A program made the position numbers and the translations under genes. From Opisthocomus hoazin (lineage: Eukaryota > Chordata > Aves > Opisthocomiformes > Opisthocomidae): DNA of 64,000 nt. Under the pieces are notes generated by a model. It saw nothing but the letters and a program-made list of their open reading frames with translations, ran no database searches and was not told the DNA's origin. Of the stretch, positions 14,401 to 28,690 are shown piece by piece (position 1 is the first letter of the stretch; the number at the start of each line of letters is the position of its first letter). The DNA lies in assembly GCF_030867145.1 (NCBI RefSeq), contig NC_134431.1, positions 10,741,089 to 10,805,088 on the forward strand, written 5' to 3'.

Positions 14401-17400
14401 ATATTTGTATTTCAGAGAAGGAAAATAAAACCTTAAACCACAGATTTTTGTGATTCACTGAAATGTTGCATGGTGGAATGTATTTCATAGATCTGCATGC
14501 TCCTTTGCTCAAAACCAGTGCAATTTTCTGTGAAGACACTGCCTTTTCCAGCACTTAAAACCATGCTCTGGCAGTAGAGATTTTTCACCTCATAAAACAA
14601 GATGTTCTAATATTTGAAAATGCTTTGCTGAAGCAAAAATGAAGTCCCTTGTTCCATCTTAAAAGTTCCTTGCAAAAAAAACCCAAACCATACCCACCCC
14701 TCCCCATGCTAATATGGCCCTGAAACCAACTGTAAAATAGTTACTCTAAAATTTTATTTTTAAAATGAATATTTGATCTGATTTTGCTGAGTCTGAAAGC
14801 CACACAGAGTCATACAAAGATCTTTCAAAAGGAATTTTGTTTGTTTGCTTCCCTTCTGGAGTTCTTGGCAGTTTTATTAGAACAAATGAATTACTGCTTT
14901 AAGGAAGTAATTGTCAAAATCTCCTAACCTCTAACAAGAACTCAGTTTCATTTTCATCAAAATCAGCAGCAAACTGCCACAAATGGGAGTACATTGTGGG
15001 GGAAAAGAATCAGTAATTTTGAATTTATTATCAAGAAGAGAGGTGGACATTCATATTACTGACTTGTGCACAATAAACTGGACCACTAAATGAGAAGTTA
15101 GCTGTCCTCACTTAATCCACTGTCACACAAAGTGGCGTTATCCTTGGAACACAATTCAATGCATCTAGCTCTAAATCACCATCTTTTTCTATTTACTGTA
15201 CAGGTAATTAAAAGCTGAGTATGTATTTGGAATGTAAGATGTGCCTACTATTACGGAATATGAGTGCTATTCAATTCCATCACGTAAAAGCACAGATGAT
15301 AAAAAAAAAAAAGGAACTCCTTTCCCTTATTTTTAAGTACTAAAACAACTTTAGTCAAAAAAGCAAGAATATTTACAAACAATAATATGAACGAAGGCCT
15401 TCATGGAGAGTTTATCCTTGTACCTTAGAAACAATTTCTTACTGTATTCAGAAATTATCACAGCTTTTGTCTCATAAGTTGTTCTTTGTATTTGTCAGTT
15501 CTATTTTATACTGGAAGAAGTAAGTATATTTGCAAGATTTTACAAATGTGAGCGTGCACACACACACATGTATATAACAGAACTGACAGTCAAATCTTCA
15601 CCAAATTTAAACCTGTATCAATGAAGATCTGTAAAATGATCAAAACATAGTTCATAGATAATAAAATTTCTGCACTACATCATCTGATTTTCAGCTTGTT
15701 AATAAACTAGTTCTTTGCACAACAACTGGACATAGGTGCTATGTTAATTAAATGCTCACAATCTATAGGTGACAAATGAGGTTTTCATCTTTGATTTTGG
15801 TCAACAAGTGGCCAGCTAACACCCAACAGTGTCATTTGGTTCTTCCTGTGGGCAGCTTATTTGCTTAATGCAAGCCACATGAGCCTAAATTTCTGTAGCA
15901 AAGCACACTTTCAGTGGACCTAATTAAACATTGTTTCTTTCTTCACCCTTTCATTGTCTTCCTCTGGGGAAACAGAATTTATCTTTTCTTGCTGTTACTC
16001 TTTAATAGCCCAATTCTTATTACATACTTAAATCAGGAATAATACAATTGGAGCTGATTCAGTTACGTAAGTGTAAAAACCCACTGAGAAAAAGGAACAG
16101 CAAACCCCTTTTTTTTCTATCCCGTCAGATGTGAACCAATATTCTTGTAATTCACAACATTACAGCTGTTAGCATGGAACACACAATAAGAAAAACTGCA
16201 CAGCAGCTTAAGATACTGAAGTCTTTAAATAAGATCTAACATCAACAGCCACCACCAACATACAATTTTTTGATAATAGCACAGGACAGGCTTTAGTGGC
16301 AACTGCTTTCTATATGAAGCATTAGAAGGCAGCCCCTGTGATATCTATTACAGACGTGAGAGTTTACATCTCTGTTCCCATTACCTAGAGGGTCAACATC
16401 AGTTTTCCCAGCAATCTCTCTATGCATAAAGGTTTGGAGAAAGAATTGGAAGTGATCCATCAAGCATCTTGTAAAATACACTACACTATATACAAATCCC
16501 ACAAAACATAAACCAGACACCTGTAGCTCTGCAACGGTACCAGTGACTACAGCTCAGCACATAGACAACAATTTCTGAGACATGGTAATTGTTGACTGTT
16601 CTGGGTGATGTGGCTACATCTTAAATGTGACATTGTACTTTGTGCCTTTACAGCACCTGAGCTAAAAAGAGATGTTACAGAGAGCTGCGATAAAGATTCA
16701 CTATCAAACATTTAGGAATTTGAGGTTTGTTGGATGATAAATATTTACAAGAACAGTTTACAATGATTCAGATTTATATGTGTGCCAGATTTTTGTCCCA
16801 TGTACTTTTGGGTTTTACTGAGGTAGAGTTCATCATCAGTAAAAGGTCAGACTCAGAGGAATCTGATTATAGTTTTAACTGCTCGATCCTTTGGGTGGGG
16901 GAGAACAGATTAATCCTTCCATCTTGTTTCTTATTTATTGAAGACTATATTTAGCTGTGATATTTAACAGTACAGTACAGTAACTTAATATGTAATAGAA
17001 GAACATGGCAGATTAGGAAAAGATGAGGGTATGTATTCGGTACTACATTTTAAATGGACAAATTAATTTTCAGAATTTTGACTAATTTTGCAAACCCCTT
17101 AGGCACATTCTTAAGTCTACGTGTACATCATACAGTCAAATATTTTGCTGAATCTGGTCTTGCATATGAAATTGAAACTAGGAGCAAATGAAAACCTTTC
17201 AGAAGAAAACAAAACCAGAAAACCCCAGTCTTTGCAATATACTTCATATTTGACCACTTCATATCCAAATTTTCAATAAACATGCCAAAGGGGAGCTAAC
17301 TCTAAATCCAAGTATTCATACTTCTTCTTATTTTGCTATTTAATTTCAGATTTTAAAATTAAAGCTATCTTCAGTACATCAACCTTTTCCTGGGTCCTGA

Positions 17401-19074
17401 TTAAACTACAAGGGTACTAAACACAAATTACAGGGTACATGGAATCTGATCAATTATTACTGGACTATGCATCTAGGTAACAAGAATTCTTTCCAAGACA
17501 TCAAGATCAGACAATATTTTAAGGTGTTATTAATTGTTTTACCATTTACTTCCCAGCTGGATTCAGACTTTCAGTACACCACACATGATCGGCAAAGACA
17601 TTCTACATAGTTATCCTGTGATTTTCAAAAGCATCTATAATACTTAGGAGCTTGAATCTTTGATTTCCAAACAAATTTCCGGTATGTTCACATCACACAA
17701 AGGGTACATACACTTCCAAGACTCTGCACTTGTGACAGAGCACTAGCACCCCAACCAGAAATGGTATTACTGAATCGCAGAGATGGCAGAGATGTGATGC
17801 AATCAGAAATGGGGCAGGAAGGCAGGGCTTATTGGAGTTTTGCTACACCTCAGTTATATTATTGATGGCTGCCAAATAATATATCTGCAGAAGTGTGCTG
17901 CACTATGTTCCTGTGTCAGGCTGGCATCTCTACCATTCATACCAGCACCTGATACAGACTTGTCTTTTAAACTTCTTAGTTCACAGCTTTTGAAAACGTT
18001 ATCCCAAGCTAGAGATGTGCACAGCTCACTGCATACAGTGGTGATAATTACACATGCAATTTGAGAACTTTTCCCACATTTGTGCCTGTTAAAAATCTTT
18101 AAAAGTATCACAGTAAGATAGTCATTTGACAAAGAAGTGAAACAACAAGCAGTGCAGAATATATACTTCTGGATTAAATATGCCTGTCTATATTGACAAA
18201 AGTTTTACTTCTGCTACAATGCAAAGTTAAAAGAAGCTATCTTAATACAAGATCATTCAGACCTATCTGATATAAATTATCCTGCTGGCAGCAGATACTC
18301 CATGTATAAAGGTGGTTTGTGTTTTTTTTAAGAACCCTAGACACATATTAGTTCTGGTTGTCATGCAGACCTGCTCTTCAAGAGGTTACTGTGACCCATT
18401 CATATTGATCTACATGCAGATAGGAGTGAAATGTTGACATTTTGTAAGTGCTTTTATGTTTTCACAGACAATATTTTTCATAGGAATGAGAATAAATTGG
18501 TTTGGTTAAATTTCCTCCTATTTTATCAGTTACAAAAGAGAGATTAATCCCTGCTGGAAGGGCTTTCTTTATAAATATGGAGAGTTTGTGATTTAATTCT
18601 TTAGCAAAAACACTCAATAGTTATTCATATGTGGTATGTTTACTGCTGAGAAAAAGCAATTGATTTTTAAAGAGGCTAAACATGCAAATTTAAGGTCAAA
18701 ATGCATATAAGACTGTTCTTTCATAATTCTGACTACACACGCAGCTGGCACAACCGTGCTCCTATTCCATATCTACTGCAGGTACTTACTAATGTCCATA
18801 CTTGCACATGGCAGACAATACAGCAATATTCAGCTTCCTAATGCACTTGCAAACCATTTCCATGGACATTTACAGATGCATTTGGATGTCCAAAGTAGCA
18901 GCTCAAAAATGTTTAAAATGTAAAAATAGCATATTAAAACAATTGTGGACTATCACTTATCATTACTGGTATAAAAACATATGTAATCCTTTAAGGTTAA
19001 TTCTTCCACTCATTTTGGCATTGGGAAAAAACCTCATCTGAAGATGTCTTCGAAAGAATAGAGCTACAAAGCAG
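8446..19074. other. Long non-coding intergenic stretch, no gene seen
   Basis: About 10.6 kb of AT-rich sequence without a convincing gene. The longest open frame (115 codons, + strand, 13970-14317) has no recognisable domain. Opposing frames overlap it on the minus strand, as expected from chance. A short CA run sits near 15558-15568 and an A run near 15301. A B-box-like word on the minus strand near 10610 is too weak to call an RNA gene. No CR1 tail was found in this stretch. Confidence 0.5.
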
Positions 19075-19190
19075 AACTAGAAATTAAGACATAGGTTTGT
19101 CACTAGGAGAAAATATCTAATAATGAAGCTACTAAAGCACTGGAATAGAATGTCTGAGAATATTAGAGAGTCTTCATCCATTTAGGTTTA
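19075..19190 (+). repeat. Possible very old CR1 remnant
   Basis: A segment containing AAGCACTGGAATAGAATGTC, then GAGAGTCTTCATCC, resembles the AAGCACTGGAACAGG ... GGAGTCTCCATCC block that is clear in the CR1 copies at 2449 and 8085. Similarity is confined to this block and no octamer tail is visible. It may be a decayed CR1 fragment in + orientation or chance similarity. Borders are guesses. Confidence 0.35.
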
Positions 19191-22100
19191 TTTAGGTTCA
19201 TCTGAATCCTTTCACTCCCTGCTCCAACACATTCTGTGCCCATAGTATTCTTCTCCTCAGCAGATTTCTCAGTGGTGCTCACATTAATGGGGAGAAAGAG
19301 ATATCCCCATATATTCTAATGGAAGATCAACACTGTAAGGTGCTGAGCTGGGAATGGAAGATGTGTCTGGGAGAAGGCAATGAGAAGCAAGAGTGGAAAT
19401 TCATTGATTAGCCCTACCTTTATCTCAAGCTCTTTGATACATCTGCACCCGGTTCCCAGCAACTCTGGCAGTATATTATCCTCCCTTCCACTTCCAATAT
19501 ATTCTGTATATCTGAGTTTGAGAATCTCATAGACAAACATTTAGCAGAAACATCCCTGTAGCTGATCCCTAATTTTACCTCTCAAGATCTGTCCCAAACA
19601 AGCTTTAATACTATTCATGAAATACAAAGCCAAACTGTGGCTAGTCAGTTTGTGTAGAATATACTGGAAAATTCACAAGCTGCAAGTTTTGCCCCAACCC
19701 TAATTTTCAGCGGATACGTGAAGAAGCAGAATGTGGGCAACACACTGTCATAATTCTGCAATAAAAATGACATACGGATTATTTACACTCCTAAATAAGA
19801 ACAGAAGCAGATCTGTCTGCTGCTACACAGACCACAGGCAGAATATATAGCAATGTTTTAATTTTATAACTGTGCTTCAATTTCTCTCTCTTATGTACTC
19901 GAAATAAAACTCAAATGCCAGATTAGAATTCCCCCTTGAATCCCTGCTCTATCCACTGAACACTTCAAGAAAGTGCATTTCTTTGTGCAACTCTATACAA
20001 TTCACATAACAGGGAAGAAGCAGGGACTTGCATCTTGCCCTTTTTTCTTAATCACAGAGCAGATAACACATAACAAGAGTGACATGGATGCATTATAAAA
20101 GATGATGCCAAACAATTTACACTCTGCACTGGTATTACAGAGTTGGGAGTAGTTACATCTCAAGGCATTATCATTCTTGGAGCTTCCTTTGGAACAGAGC
20201 AACTCTGAAAAATGGTGGTGACTGGTCGTTAAACAGCAAACTATTCCAAGAGTATTAGCCCTTGTAGCTTTTATAAGCCATTGCATTCAATAAATAAGGT
20301 GTTAATAGACTGAAAGAGAATTTTACAGATGAAATAACAACATTTCCATTTAAATACAGGGTTAAGTTAGCTTGATCGTTGGGCTGAGAATGCATGATTC
20401 AGATGGAGAGGGTGGAGGCACAGAGTGGATAACTAACCTCTCATCTCAGATCTGGGTGAAAGCAACACCAACGTACTTCTCAGATGGCAAGACAGGGGGA
20501 AGTTCACAAAGTATTCCCAATATACTACAGATTTTGTCGTGTCTGGACCAGCATAACTGCACACTGTGAGGGTTCACAGGATTTCAGGCACTTTGGCGTA
20601 CTGCAGTCAGCAAAGCTTTTCCTTTTCACTTTTAATATTTTAAAACATTAACAAAGACCTAAAAATTCAGTTTCTATTTTTCACACTTCAGAAAGCACTT
20701 TGTGGAATCAGACAACTAGCATACAGCAATGACAAAGCTGTTCTCTAAATTATATTACTATTATTTCATCTACCTGTTGGGGTCAGATAGAATACTGGCC
20801 CCTGGGTACATGCCAGCAGCTCTCCATCACCACAATCATGTATTGTGCAATTTCATTGTCTTTTGAGAAAACAGTGCATACTTCCAAGAGGATTTCAGAA
20901 GAGTTAATGTAGGTTAAAACATTCCCTCCCCAATCCCACCACTCTGTCCATTCTCCACCCCAACACCTCCTCCTGCACACGCACAATTTCTCGCTTCTGT
21001 TTATTTTTGGTTTTAAACACTCTCAGCAAAAATTGACTTTGGCTGCTCTTCCTGAACTCTGAAGTTTTTGAGTAGATAAGAGTCAGATAATAAGTTAGAA
21101 GAAAGTTTCATAGGTCCCTTTTCTCCTGGCAGGTAGTCACCAAGGCCAACCCTGCACTGAGGTTTCTTTCCCTTGCAGCAGTATTTTTCTGGGTTGTCTT
21201 CTTATCAAACTAGGATAGATTTGAAATTTTTACTCTATCTGACTTGGAAAACATATTTCAGCTGAAAGATACTTGTTTATATGCAGTGCCAGGGAAATAC
21301 AATGTGTAAATCTACCTACTGTCATCCCAAACGTGGTCTTAGTTTCTCAAGCAGTTTTACTGAGCCCTTCTTGGACTAAGCGAAAAGGAGTTGTTCTGAC
21401 CTCCCCTTCCTTTATGGGAAGTAAATGAAGAGCAATAAAATTCGCACACTACAAAAGAAATAAGATATGCCTCCAGCAATAACTGGTCTTTAGAGGACAA
21501 TATGAAAACCATCACATTTGTTTCAATGAAATACTGGTTAAAATGGATGTAGTCTTATTTTCCTGTCAGTATTTTTTCCACTTGGAGGCTTACCTGAAAC
21601 TAAAAGGCTCTTATTGTACTCATAGATAAAAAGAATTTCAGGGCACTCTTCCACATAAGGCATTTTCTGCCACTACAGTGATCTTACTTGGGGGGGTGCG
21701 TGTGCCATTAAATACTAAGCTCAACATTGAGCTGTGCTGAGAACTCTTTATCTATGCTCGTCAGGCCCCATAAGTCGTCTGTGTGCCACTAGGTGATGGC
21801 ATATAGAAGTAACTCCAAACAGAACCATTTGAAATATGACCTTATCTTAATTTAAAACACAGCTTACTGTGGATCACTGAAATTGTAAATTTAGTTTCAG
21901 TGTCTCAAGATGAAGTCTTTAGTGGCAATACAGGCTTACGGTATTGATATTTGTCTTCTCTAATCTTCCTGCCCCAGCATCAATGTATTCTGTTGTTCTA
22001 GAAAAATTGTTTGTGTAGCCATGTGGTTCACTACACTGGAGACCTGATCTTGCTTAAAACTAACCCAGAAGAAAACCAAGTATTTTTTTCTTTTAAGTAC

Positions 22101-25003
22101 ATATGTTCCCAGCTCCATTTCCAAATGCAGCTGATTAAATACTTGGCCTGGCACAACTGAAGGGGTGGTATGCCACAGAAACCAGCAGCAGGTGGCAAAG
22201 GAGGTGAGGCTAGATCAATACTGCTGCCAAACACTTTGCCTTTGGATACATAGCCTCAAGTCCAGTCAGTAGTTCATATATATGATTCACTTAGCTTCAA
22301 ATGAAGTGTACTGGCAGCAATGAACTCCGAACAGACTGCAAAAACCCTACAGGAAACTCAGGTAAATTTACAACTGCCTTGCTTGCAGTGAATGCCATGC
22401 TATGGTCACAGTGATACCACTGACATAACTGTCTCAATAGTACACTAACAGTGAATCAATAACTCAACTTTAATGCTTCCTTGCATATGTAAAAACAGCA
22501 GCCACAACTTTGAATGAACTGCAGACATTCCCTTAAACACCTGTGTCTTCAACTTGAGGGGAAAAATATTTATGCTGGCAAGACCACAGGTCCGCAGACT
22601 TAAACACTCACCCATTCTGTAGCCCTGGGATACACAGGTGAAGGTGATTCCAAACTCAGGTATGCCGTATCTGCTGTAAGGAAAAAAGTATTATTTAACA
22701 AAAGGGTTGCTGAAAACATTCACTTATTAATATAAAACATTGCATAAAGCATAAAACAGCAAGAGAAAGCCTTGGTGTAAAATACCTTATACTCACAAAA
22801 CATCCATAACGTCTTTTGTGACAGCAGAGAGCACACAGTACCTGAGTCCTATATGACAGAATCAACTGCACTTGGAAATCTTCATTCAGAAAACTAATCA
22901 ATCTGGCAAGATTTCAGCATAGACTTCCTAAAATCTAATGCTGCGAAACTAAAGCCAGTAAGTGTAACTTTAGCTTATTAAAATCACGTTAGCCATAAAA
23001 AAGTCTTTCCAGAAACTGTTTCCCTAGTAGTTGCTGTTTGACCTAAAATTCTTATGAGGAGTAAAATAATCCAGAGCTGTGATTACTATGAGCAGTAAGG
23101 ACTACAGTGCCATCCAATGGTAAGATGATCTGCAGCAGCTATGCCTTCTTTACAAATGTCCATCTCCAGCTGCTTCTGCCACAGCATGACATTAACCTTT
23201 AACACACTCTGCCAAACTCATGAAGGCTGAAAAATATCAGAAGCAGCAAAAGGTGCATGTGCTCAGACATACGTTTTTCACTTCTCCCATAGTCACACCA
23301 TCACTGATGGTTTAAACTTCAACATATAGCTAATAGGTAGATATATCCCTTCTTTTCTTCTCACACAGAATTACGACAGATTATTTCTTAAGGCTAGTTG
23401 TGTGTAAACTGATATACTTTGCCAGAAAAAGTTCTTCTCTCTTTTAACAGAGGCAGTAAGCAGAATTTTTGGTATCCTGGTCCATATTTGCAACTTTTTT
23501 TATCAAATTGCTTTGAACTATGGAGAATGAGGAGAGGATATGAAACGTATGTTTGAGTTTGGATAAGCACCTTCCTTTTTAAGCAGTGGAATAAGTAACA
23601 AGTTCCAACCCTTTCTTTCGGATTCTCATTTTCTTTTCAAGTGCCAGGTTCTAATGGACAATTTACCAACTAAAAACCCTGAATCAGAGTATACTGGGAT
23701 GAAAATGCAATGTGCCTCAGGTTAGATAGCTTGGAATTTTTTTGGGGAAGGACTGCCTTCCTCTCTAAAGTGCAAAAAGGGTTGTGTCCTGAGATCACAG
23801 AATGTTTTCAGTTACCTAATCCTCCGTTATTATAAAGATCTAAGGCACTATTTATGCTTTTAATCTCTTCTGTTGTTTTCCTGCAAGGCTTTTCAGATTT
23901 TGCAACTTTTGAGTATTTTGTAAGGTAGATCGTAAATTCCATATAGGCTGTCAGGAAATGTTTTGCTGCTCTGGACCTGTGTGGAGAATGCAATTTGAGG
24001 CTGAGTATCTATTAAATGTTTGCACACATATGTAGGGCACAGGTCTCTATGATCCACGTGGCCCTTTCCAGCCCATATTCTTGACTGGAATATACTTAAG
24101 ACTTTCGATTCTACTGGGACAGGCATCCAGAAGCACGGAGCCTGCCAAATCCAATTCAGCATTAGGTAAACAGGTACTGTCCCCTTTGGCTTCAACTGAA
24201 ATTATAAATCCAGAGATTAATTTATTCTCTCTACATTGTCCTGAAAACAGACCTTCTCATAAAAATACCAATCCAGTAATTCCCATTACCTATTCTATAC
24301 CAATCATCACTAGATTGTATTATAAGATTTTTAATTTGTACTGCTTCCTATCAAGAAGGAAATAGTTCAGAAGTCACTGGAAAAACTCTTTCAAAACAAG
24401 CCAGGCTACGCAAGGGTTAATTTTCCCTGCAGAAGCATTTTAGACTGAAATATTTTGCCAGTGGAAAAGTTCATCTTCACAACAGGGAATGGAAAGGAAC
24501 AGTGTAAAAAGTTAAATTACTTGACTCTTAATAACCCTCCATCAACACTTATAGCAAAGTTTTCAAAAATACACTAACAGTTTTAAGACCCTATACGGAA
24601 AGTAATGAACATAAAATAGAACTTTGATTATAACTTGATTAAATGGGTCAAAGATGATCTTTTTATCCTGCTTTCGTGCAGAGTCTAATTTAGCAAGGGA
24701 CAGTCTATGCATGAGACCATCTATGCATAAAACCCTACAGCATTGCTGCAACAATAATTTTGTGCTTTTATATTTTTCATAAAATGAAAAAATATTATCA
24801 TAGTTTCCATAGAGAAGACAGCAATTGCTCTAGTACTTGTTTCGGAGCCGAGAAATAAGTAGTCATGGTGTGCAGCAGTGCTGCAGCTTTCCTCAAGTGC
24901 ATCTGCCCACAGTTTAGACGCCACATCTACTCAGATTTTAAATTTCAGCCTCATCCTCAGAGAATCAGAGGCACTGCAATGAGTAATACAGGATATTGAT
25001 ATT
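19191..25003. other. Non-coding intergenic stretch, no gene seen
   Basis: AT-rich sequence with only short, unrecognised open frames (up to 100 codons). A G-rich run (TTGGGGGGGTGCGTG) lies near 21690, and a polypyrimidine-rich patch near 20925-20975 contains repeated CCCACC/CTCC words. No repeat family or gene was recognised. Confidence 0.5.
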
Positions 25004-25855
25004 GTAGAATCATCGAATGGTTTGGGCTGGAAGGGACCTTACACATCATCTCGTTCCAGCCCCCCTGCCATGGGCAGGGACCCCTTCCACCAGACCAGTT
25101 TGCTCAAAGCCCCATTCAGCCTGGCCTTGAACACTGCCATGGAGGGGGCAGCCACAGCTTCTCTGGGCAACCTGTGCCAGCACCTCACCACCGTCATAAT
25201 GAAGAATTTCTTCCTTATCTCTAATCTAAATCTACCCTCTTCAAGTTTAAAGTCATTGTGCCTTGTCCTACCACTCCATGCCCTTGTCAAAAATCCTTCT
25301 CCAGCTTTCCTGTAGGCCCCTTCAGGCACTGGAAAGCCACAGTCAGGTCTCCCTGGAGCCGCCTCTTCTCCAGACTGAACAGCCCAAATCCTCTCAGCCT
25401 TTTCTCATAGCAGAGGTTCTCCAGCCCTCAGATCATTGTTGTGGCCTCCTCTGGCCCCACTCCAACAGATCTATGTCTTTGCTGTGCTGAGGGCTCCAGA
25501 GCTGGACGCAGGATGCCTGGTGGGGTCTCACCAGAGCGGAGCAGAGGGGCAGAATCCCCTCCCTCACCCTGCTGGAGATGCAGCCCAGGGTATGGTTGGC
25601 CTGGGCTGTGAGTGCACATTGCTGGGTCATCTTGAGTTTCTGGTCAACCAGCACCCCCAATTTCTTCTCCTCAGGGCAGCCCTCAATCCATTCTCCGCCC
25701 AGCCTGTATTTGTGCTTGGGATTGCCCTGACTCACGTGCAGACGTTGCACTTGACCTTGTTGAACTTAATAAGGTTTGCAGAGGCCCACCTCTCAAGCTT
25801 GTCAAGGTCCCTCTGGATGCCATCCCTTCCCTCCAGCATGTTTACCGCATCACAC
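25004..25855 (-). repeat. CR1 LINE, 3' 0.85 kb, broken ORF2
   Basis: On the + strand the element begins with its inverted 3' end (TAGAATCATCGAATGG, then GGGCTGGAAGGGACCTTACA) and runs back into the last third of ORF2. Minus-strand frames at 25039-25329 and 25433-25750 contain the C-terminal signatures RFRLEIRKKFF, CWHRLPREAV, LGVLVDQKLKMTQQCAL and ALVRPHQASCVQLWSPQ. These match the corresponding regions of the intact ORF2 at 51386 ([54 protein letters not shown]). Frame changes and stops make it a pseudogene. Its 3' UTR differs from the 51297 copy, so it probably belongs to another subfamily. The 5' truncation point lies near 25855, where an AT-rich AATAATATAATA run begins. Confidence 0.92.
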
Positions 25856-26984
25856 AGTAATAATATAATAGCAATGGTAATAATGTAATAATATAATTAC
25901 CATTACAGAAAACAGTTCATTTCAAAGAGAAAGATATTTGTTTCATTACATGAGTAGCTCTGTTCCTACCCAATTGTCTACTGATGGAGTAAACAATTTA
26001 CATATTTCCTTAAACAATTTACTTATTTTCTTAACTTCGTACTGTATTAACTATGGAAAAGAGTGACACCAAGCGGTTACTTTTAATGGTGCTTGTATTT
26101 CTTGTTTCTACAGGTAATCTTCTCTCTCAGTAGCCTCTTTATTAGAGACCATTTGGGGCTCAGTTAAAATACTAAGGTTTGAGAAGTGGTCAGAGTCACG
26201 CAATGAGTTAGGCTGAGGTAAGCGGCTCCTGAGCTCCATGTCAATGTGTGAGTCACGTTACAACATGTTGAAGTTCTCCCTCCAAAACTCACGATGAGGC
26301 TGGCCCATGGTTACAATGCACAAACACCCTTGATGACAAATTTAGCACAAATGCGTGCCATACAAGCTACAAACAGTGACCTTCCTCAGCTCTGGAAACA
26401 GAGGCCCAAGAAGTGGCAGGCAAAGCACTTCAGCCGGAAGATGGCGCCATCCAAACCGTCAACACCGGCATGCCGTCACTTCCTGACCCACACTGTGAGG
26501 AGGTGACTCTTGCTCCTCAGAAAATCGGCGTTGCTTTTAAATTCAGCCTTGATCTTTAATGTGCCATCAGAAATGTATTTTTTCTATTTTCATCTCCTTT
26601 TCATCACTATTACCTATCCTCATTTTCCACTCTGTGGCTTCTTTTGTTCCCGGTCCAGCTCAATTCCTGTGTCAAGTTGGTCCCAACCATCACATAGAAC
26701 TGTCTGGTTCTGGTCAGGTTCCCCATGAGGTCTTTGCACCAGCTAAAGCGAAACCAACCCCTGATGGCTGCTACTGTTCTCTAGCTGATTGGGCAATGAA
26801 GGGTCTAGCAAACCAGGCCACTTCCATGTAGGCTCTCTTTCCCAGCCCTCCATGAAGGTGCTGATTCTCTCTGTCGGATTGGGTATCTGATGCATGTGAA
26901 CCCATGCACCATCATTCTCCATAGCTGTGCTCTTCTCCTTCCACTGAGGACTTTTATTTTGCATTGCACTACATCCACCACCTA
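25856..26984. other. Unassigned stretch with a CpG-rich patch
   Basis: This 1.1 kb lies between two minus-strand CR1 fragments. It opens with a simple AT-rich TAATAATATAATA patch. Between about 26,190 and 26,510 the CpG frequency is clearly higher than in the surroundings, and at 26434-26448 there is CCGGAAGATGGCGCC, combining an ETS-like CCGGAAG and a YY1-like AAGATGGCGCC word. The open frame over it (70 codons, + strand, 26294-26506) is lysine- and proline-containing and not recognisable. The patch could be a small promoter, a fragment of an unrecognised mobile element, or a retrocopy. Confidence 0.4.
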
Positions 26985-27107
26985 AGATCACAGAATCATA
27001 GAATGGTAAGGGTTGGAAGGGACCTTGAACATCATCTGGTTCCAACCCCCCTGCCATGAGCAGGGACATCTTCCACTAGACCAGGTTGCTCAGAGCTCCA
27101 TCCAACA
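26985..27107 (-). repeat. CR1 LINE 3' end (short fragment)
   Basis: It starts with the inverted tail ATCACAGAATCATAGAATGG, then GGGTTGGAAGGGACC, CATCTGGTTCCAACCCCCCT and GCCATGAGCAGGGACATC, all typical of the CR1 3' UTR and the end of ORF2. It resembles the 25004 copy more than the 51297 copy (a GCCATGAGCAGGGA segment against GCCATGGGCAGGGA). The match is lost near 27107. Confidence 0.9.
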
Positions 27108-28690
27108 TTGCAGCAGAACTTCAGTGATTCTGTAGCACACAGGGCTTAAGGCCATCTCTCATAATCTCAATCCTGAAGTGCTTTGGAGCAAGGATTTTTG
27201 ATATCTGTATATCAGATGAAATTTTCTGTTGCACACAGACAAACTGTAGTTTGGTTTCTCACACTCTTGTACTCCCCACTATCCTCAGTTCATCTCCTCT
27301 TTAGCACAAATTCCAGCCTCTAGAGTATCATCTGTTCTCATTAGGAGACAAGGTGAACTTTGCATAGATTTGAATTTACAGGAGGGATTACTCTGCAGTG
27401 ATGCCACTGCTCCTAACATGTTTCAGAAAGCAGCTGTCCTCATTAAAAAGATATCAAGCATTCTCCCCAACAGATTCAATGTTGAGCTGTAATAATTAAG
27501 TCTTTCTTCCCTATAGATTAACACATTTGCGTGTGAATATTTTAATGTCTCTTTGTCTAGCTATGAATGAACACAGAAAGAACAAGCCAAGATCAGGAAT
27601 CATTTTTCTGGAGTACTGCAGATCCAAGATGGCTACATATATCTAGATGTCTCACAGGACATACAGATACGTATCTATTAAAACCTTTCATACTCACATT
27701 CTCATCCCTTGATTTGAAGGAGCTGTTCGGAAATAACTTGAAGCATCTTTGCTTCTAAATACAAAGGGTGTTAGTCACTGCAGAAACAGATAGATACTCA
27801 TCTTGCTTCCTGGTCTTTCCGAAAGAGCAAAATTTTAATTAGTTCCCATATGACTTTGACATCACAGGGAGCTTCACTGTCCATTGAGCCAGATAATTTC
27901 TGGATCCTCCATGCTTTTATTGTTGGGGACTTCTTTTGTACTGCAGGATAAGGACACCAGCAGGAATTCCAGAAGAAATACTACTCTCCCCACCATCCTA
28001 CCCTGTACAGTTTTCTAGGCATTTAGCACCAACCAACTATGAAAACACTTCTGAGTTGTTTGGGTTTTTTTTTTACCTGAGATTCATTGATTAATTCAAC
28101 TTTTCTATTGGCCCTCTCTGTGGTAGGATTTTTGGTAAGAGTTTATTTCAGTATCCTCTTACCAGCAAATACTTGTTCTTTTATCTTGGCATAAAAAGAC
28201 AGGCATCAGGAAAGCCAGATACAAGAAAAGGATTCCCTTGACTTGAGCAGGATAGAGAGGATACGGGGGTCCGAGCCAGACTGAAGCTCAACACACTGTC
28301 TGAGTCACAATAGCCAAGTCATTTCATTGCATCTTCCCTGATATTGTGAATGGTTTCTGACACCAGTATCCTATTACAGTGTCCCTATGCAGTGCCCAGT
28401 ACAATGTGAATCCTTCGCTAGGTTACAAGGTCTCTTTGGTCACCAGCCTAAAACTTTGAGTCTAAGAGTCTCTACCTGACCTCTTAGCATGCACAAAAAT
28501 TCCCTCAGTTTCGACACAATTGCATAAATCAGGATTTTTCTTTAGTCTAAACCCCCAGCTCACAAATAGGTTCTTCGCACTTAACATTCCTTGAGAAACC
28601 TGGTCCTGAAAACATACGCAAAGCACCAGTAGACCACATTCTGAAAACAAAGCAAGCAACTGTGGATGGGAATTGCCTTTCAACTAATAT
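27108..28690. other. Non-coding intergenic stretch, no gene seen
   Basis: AT-rich to mid-GC sequence with only short open frames (up to 73 codons). Nothing recognisable as an exon or known repeat. Part of 28,450-28,690 could belong to the element described next, but its outer border could not be determined. Confidence 0.5.

Noticed and set aside
15551..15575. CA-repeat microsatellite
   Set aside because: Only about five CA units, too short to annotate as a meaningful repeat.
25436..25888. 150-codon + strand open frame
   Set aside because: Antisense of the decayed CR1 ORF2 fragment. The minus strand carries the reverse transcriptase-derived motifs.
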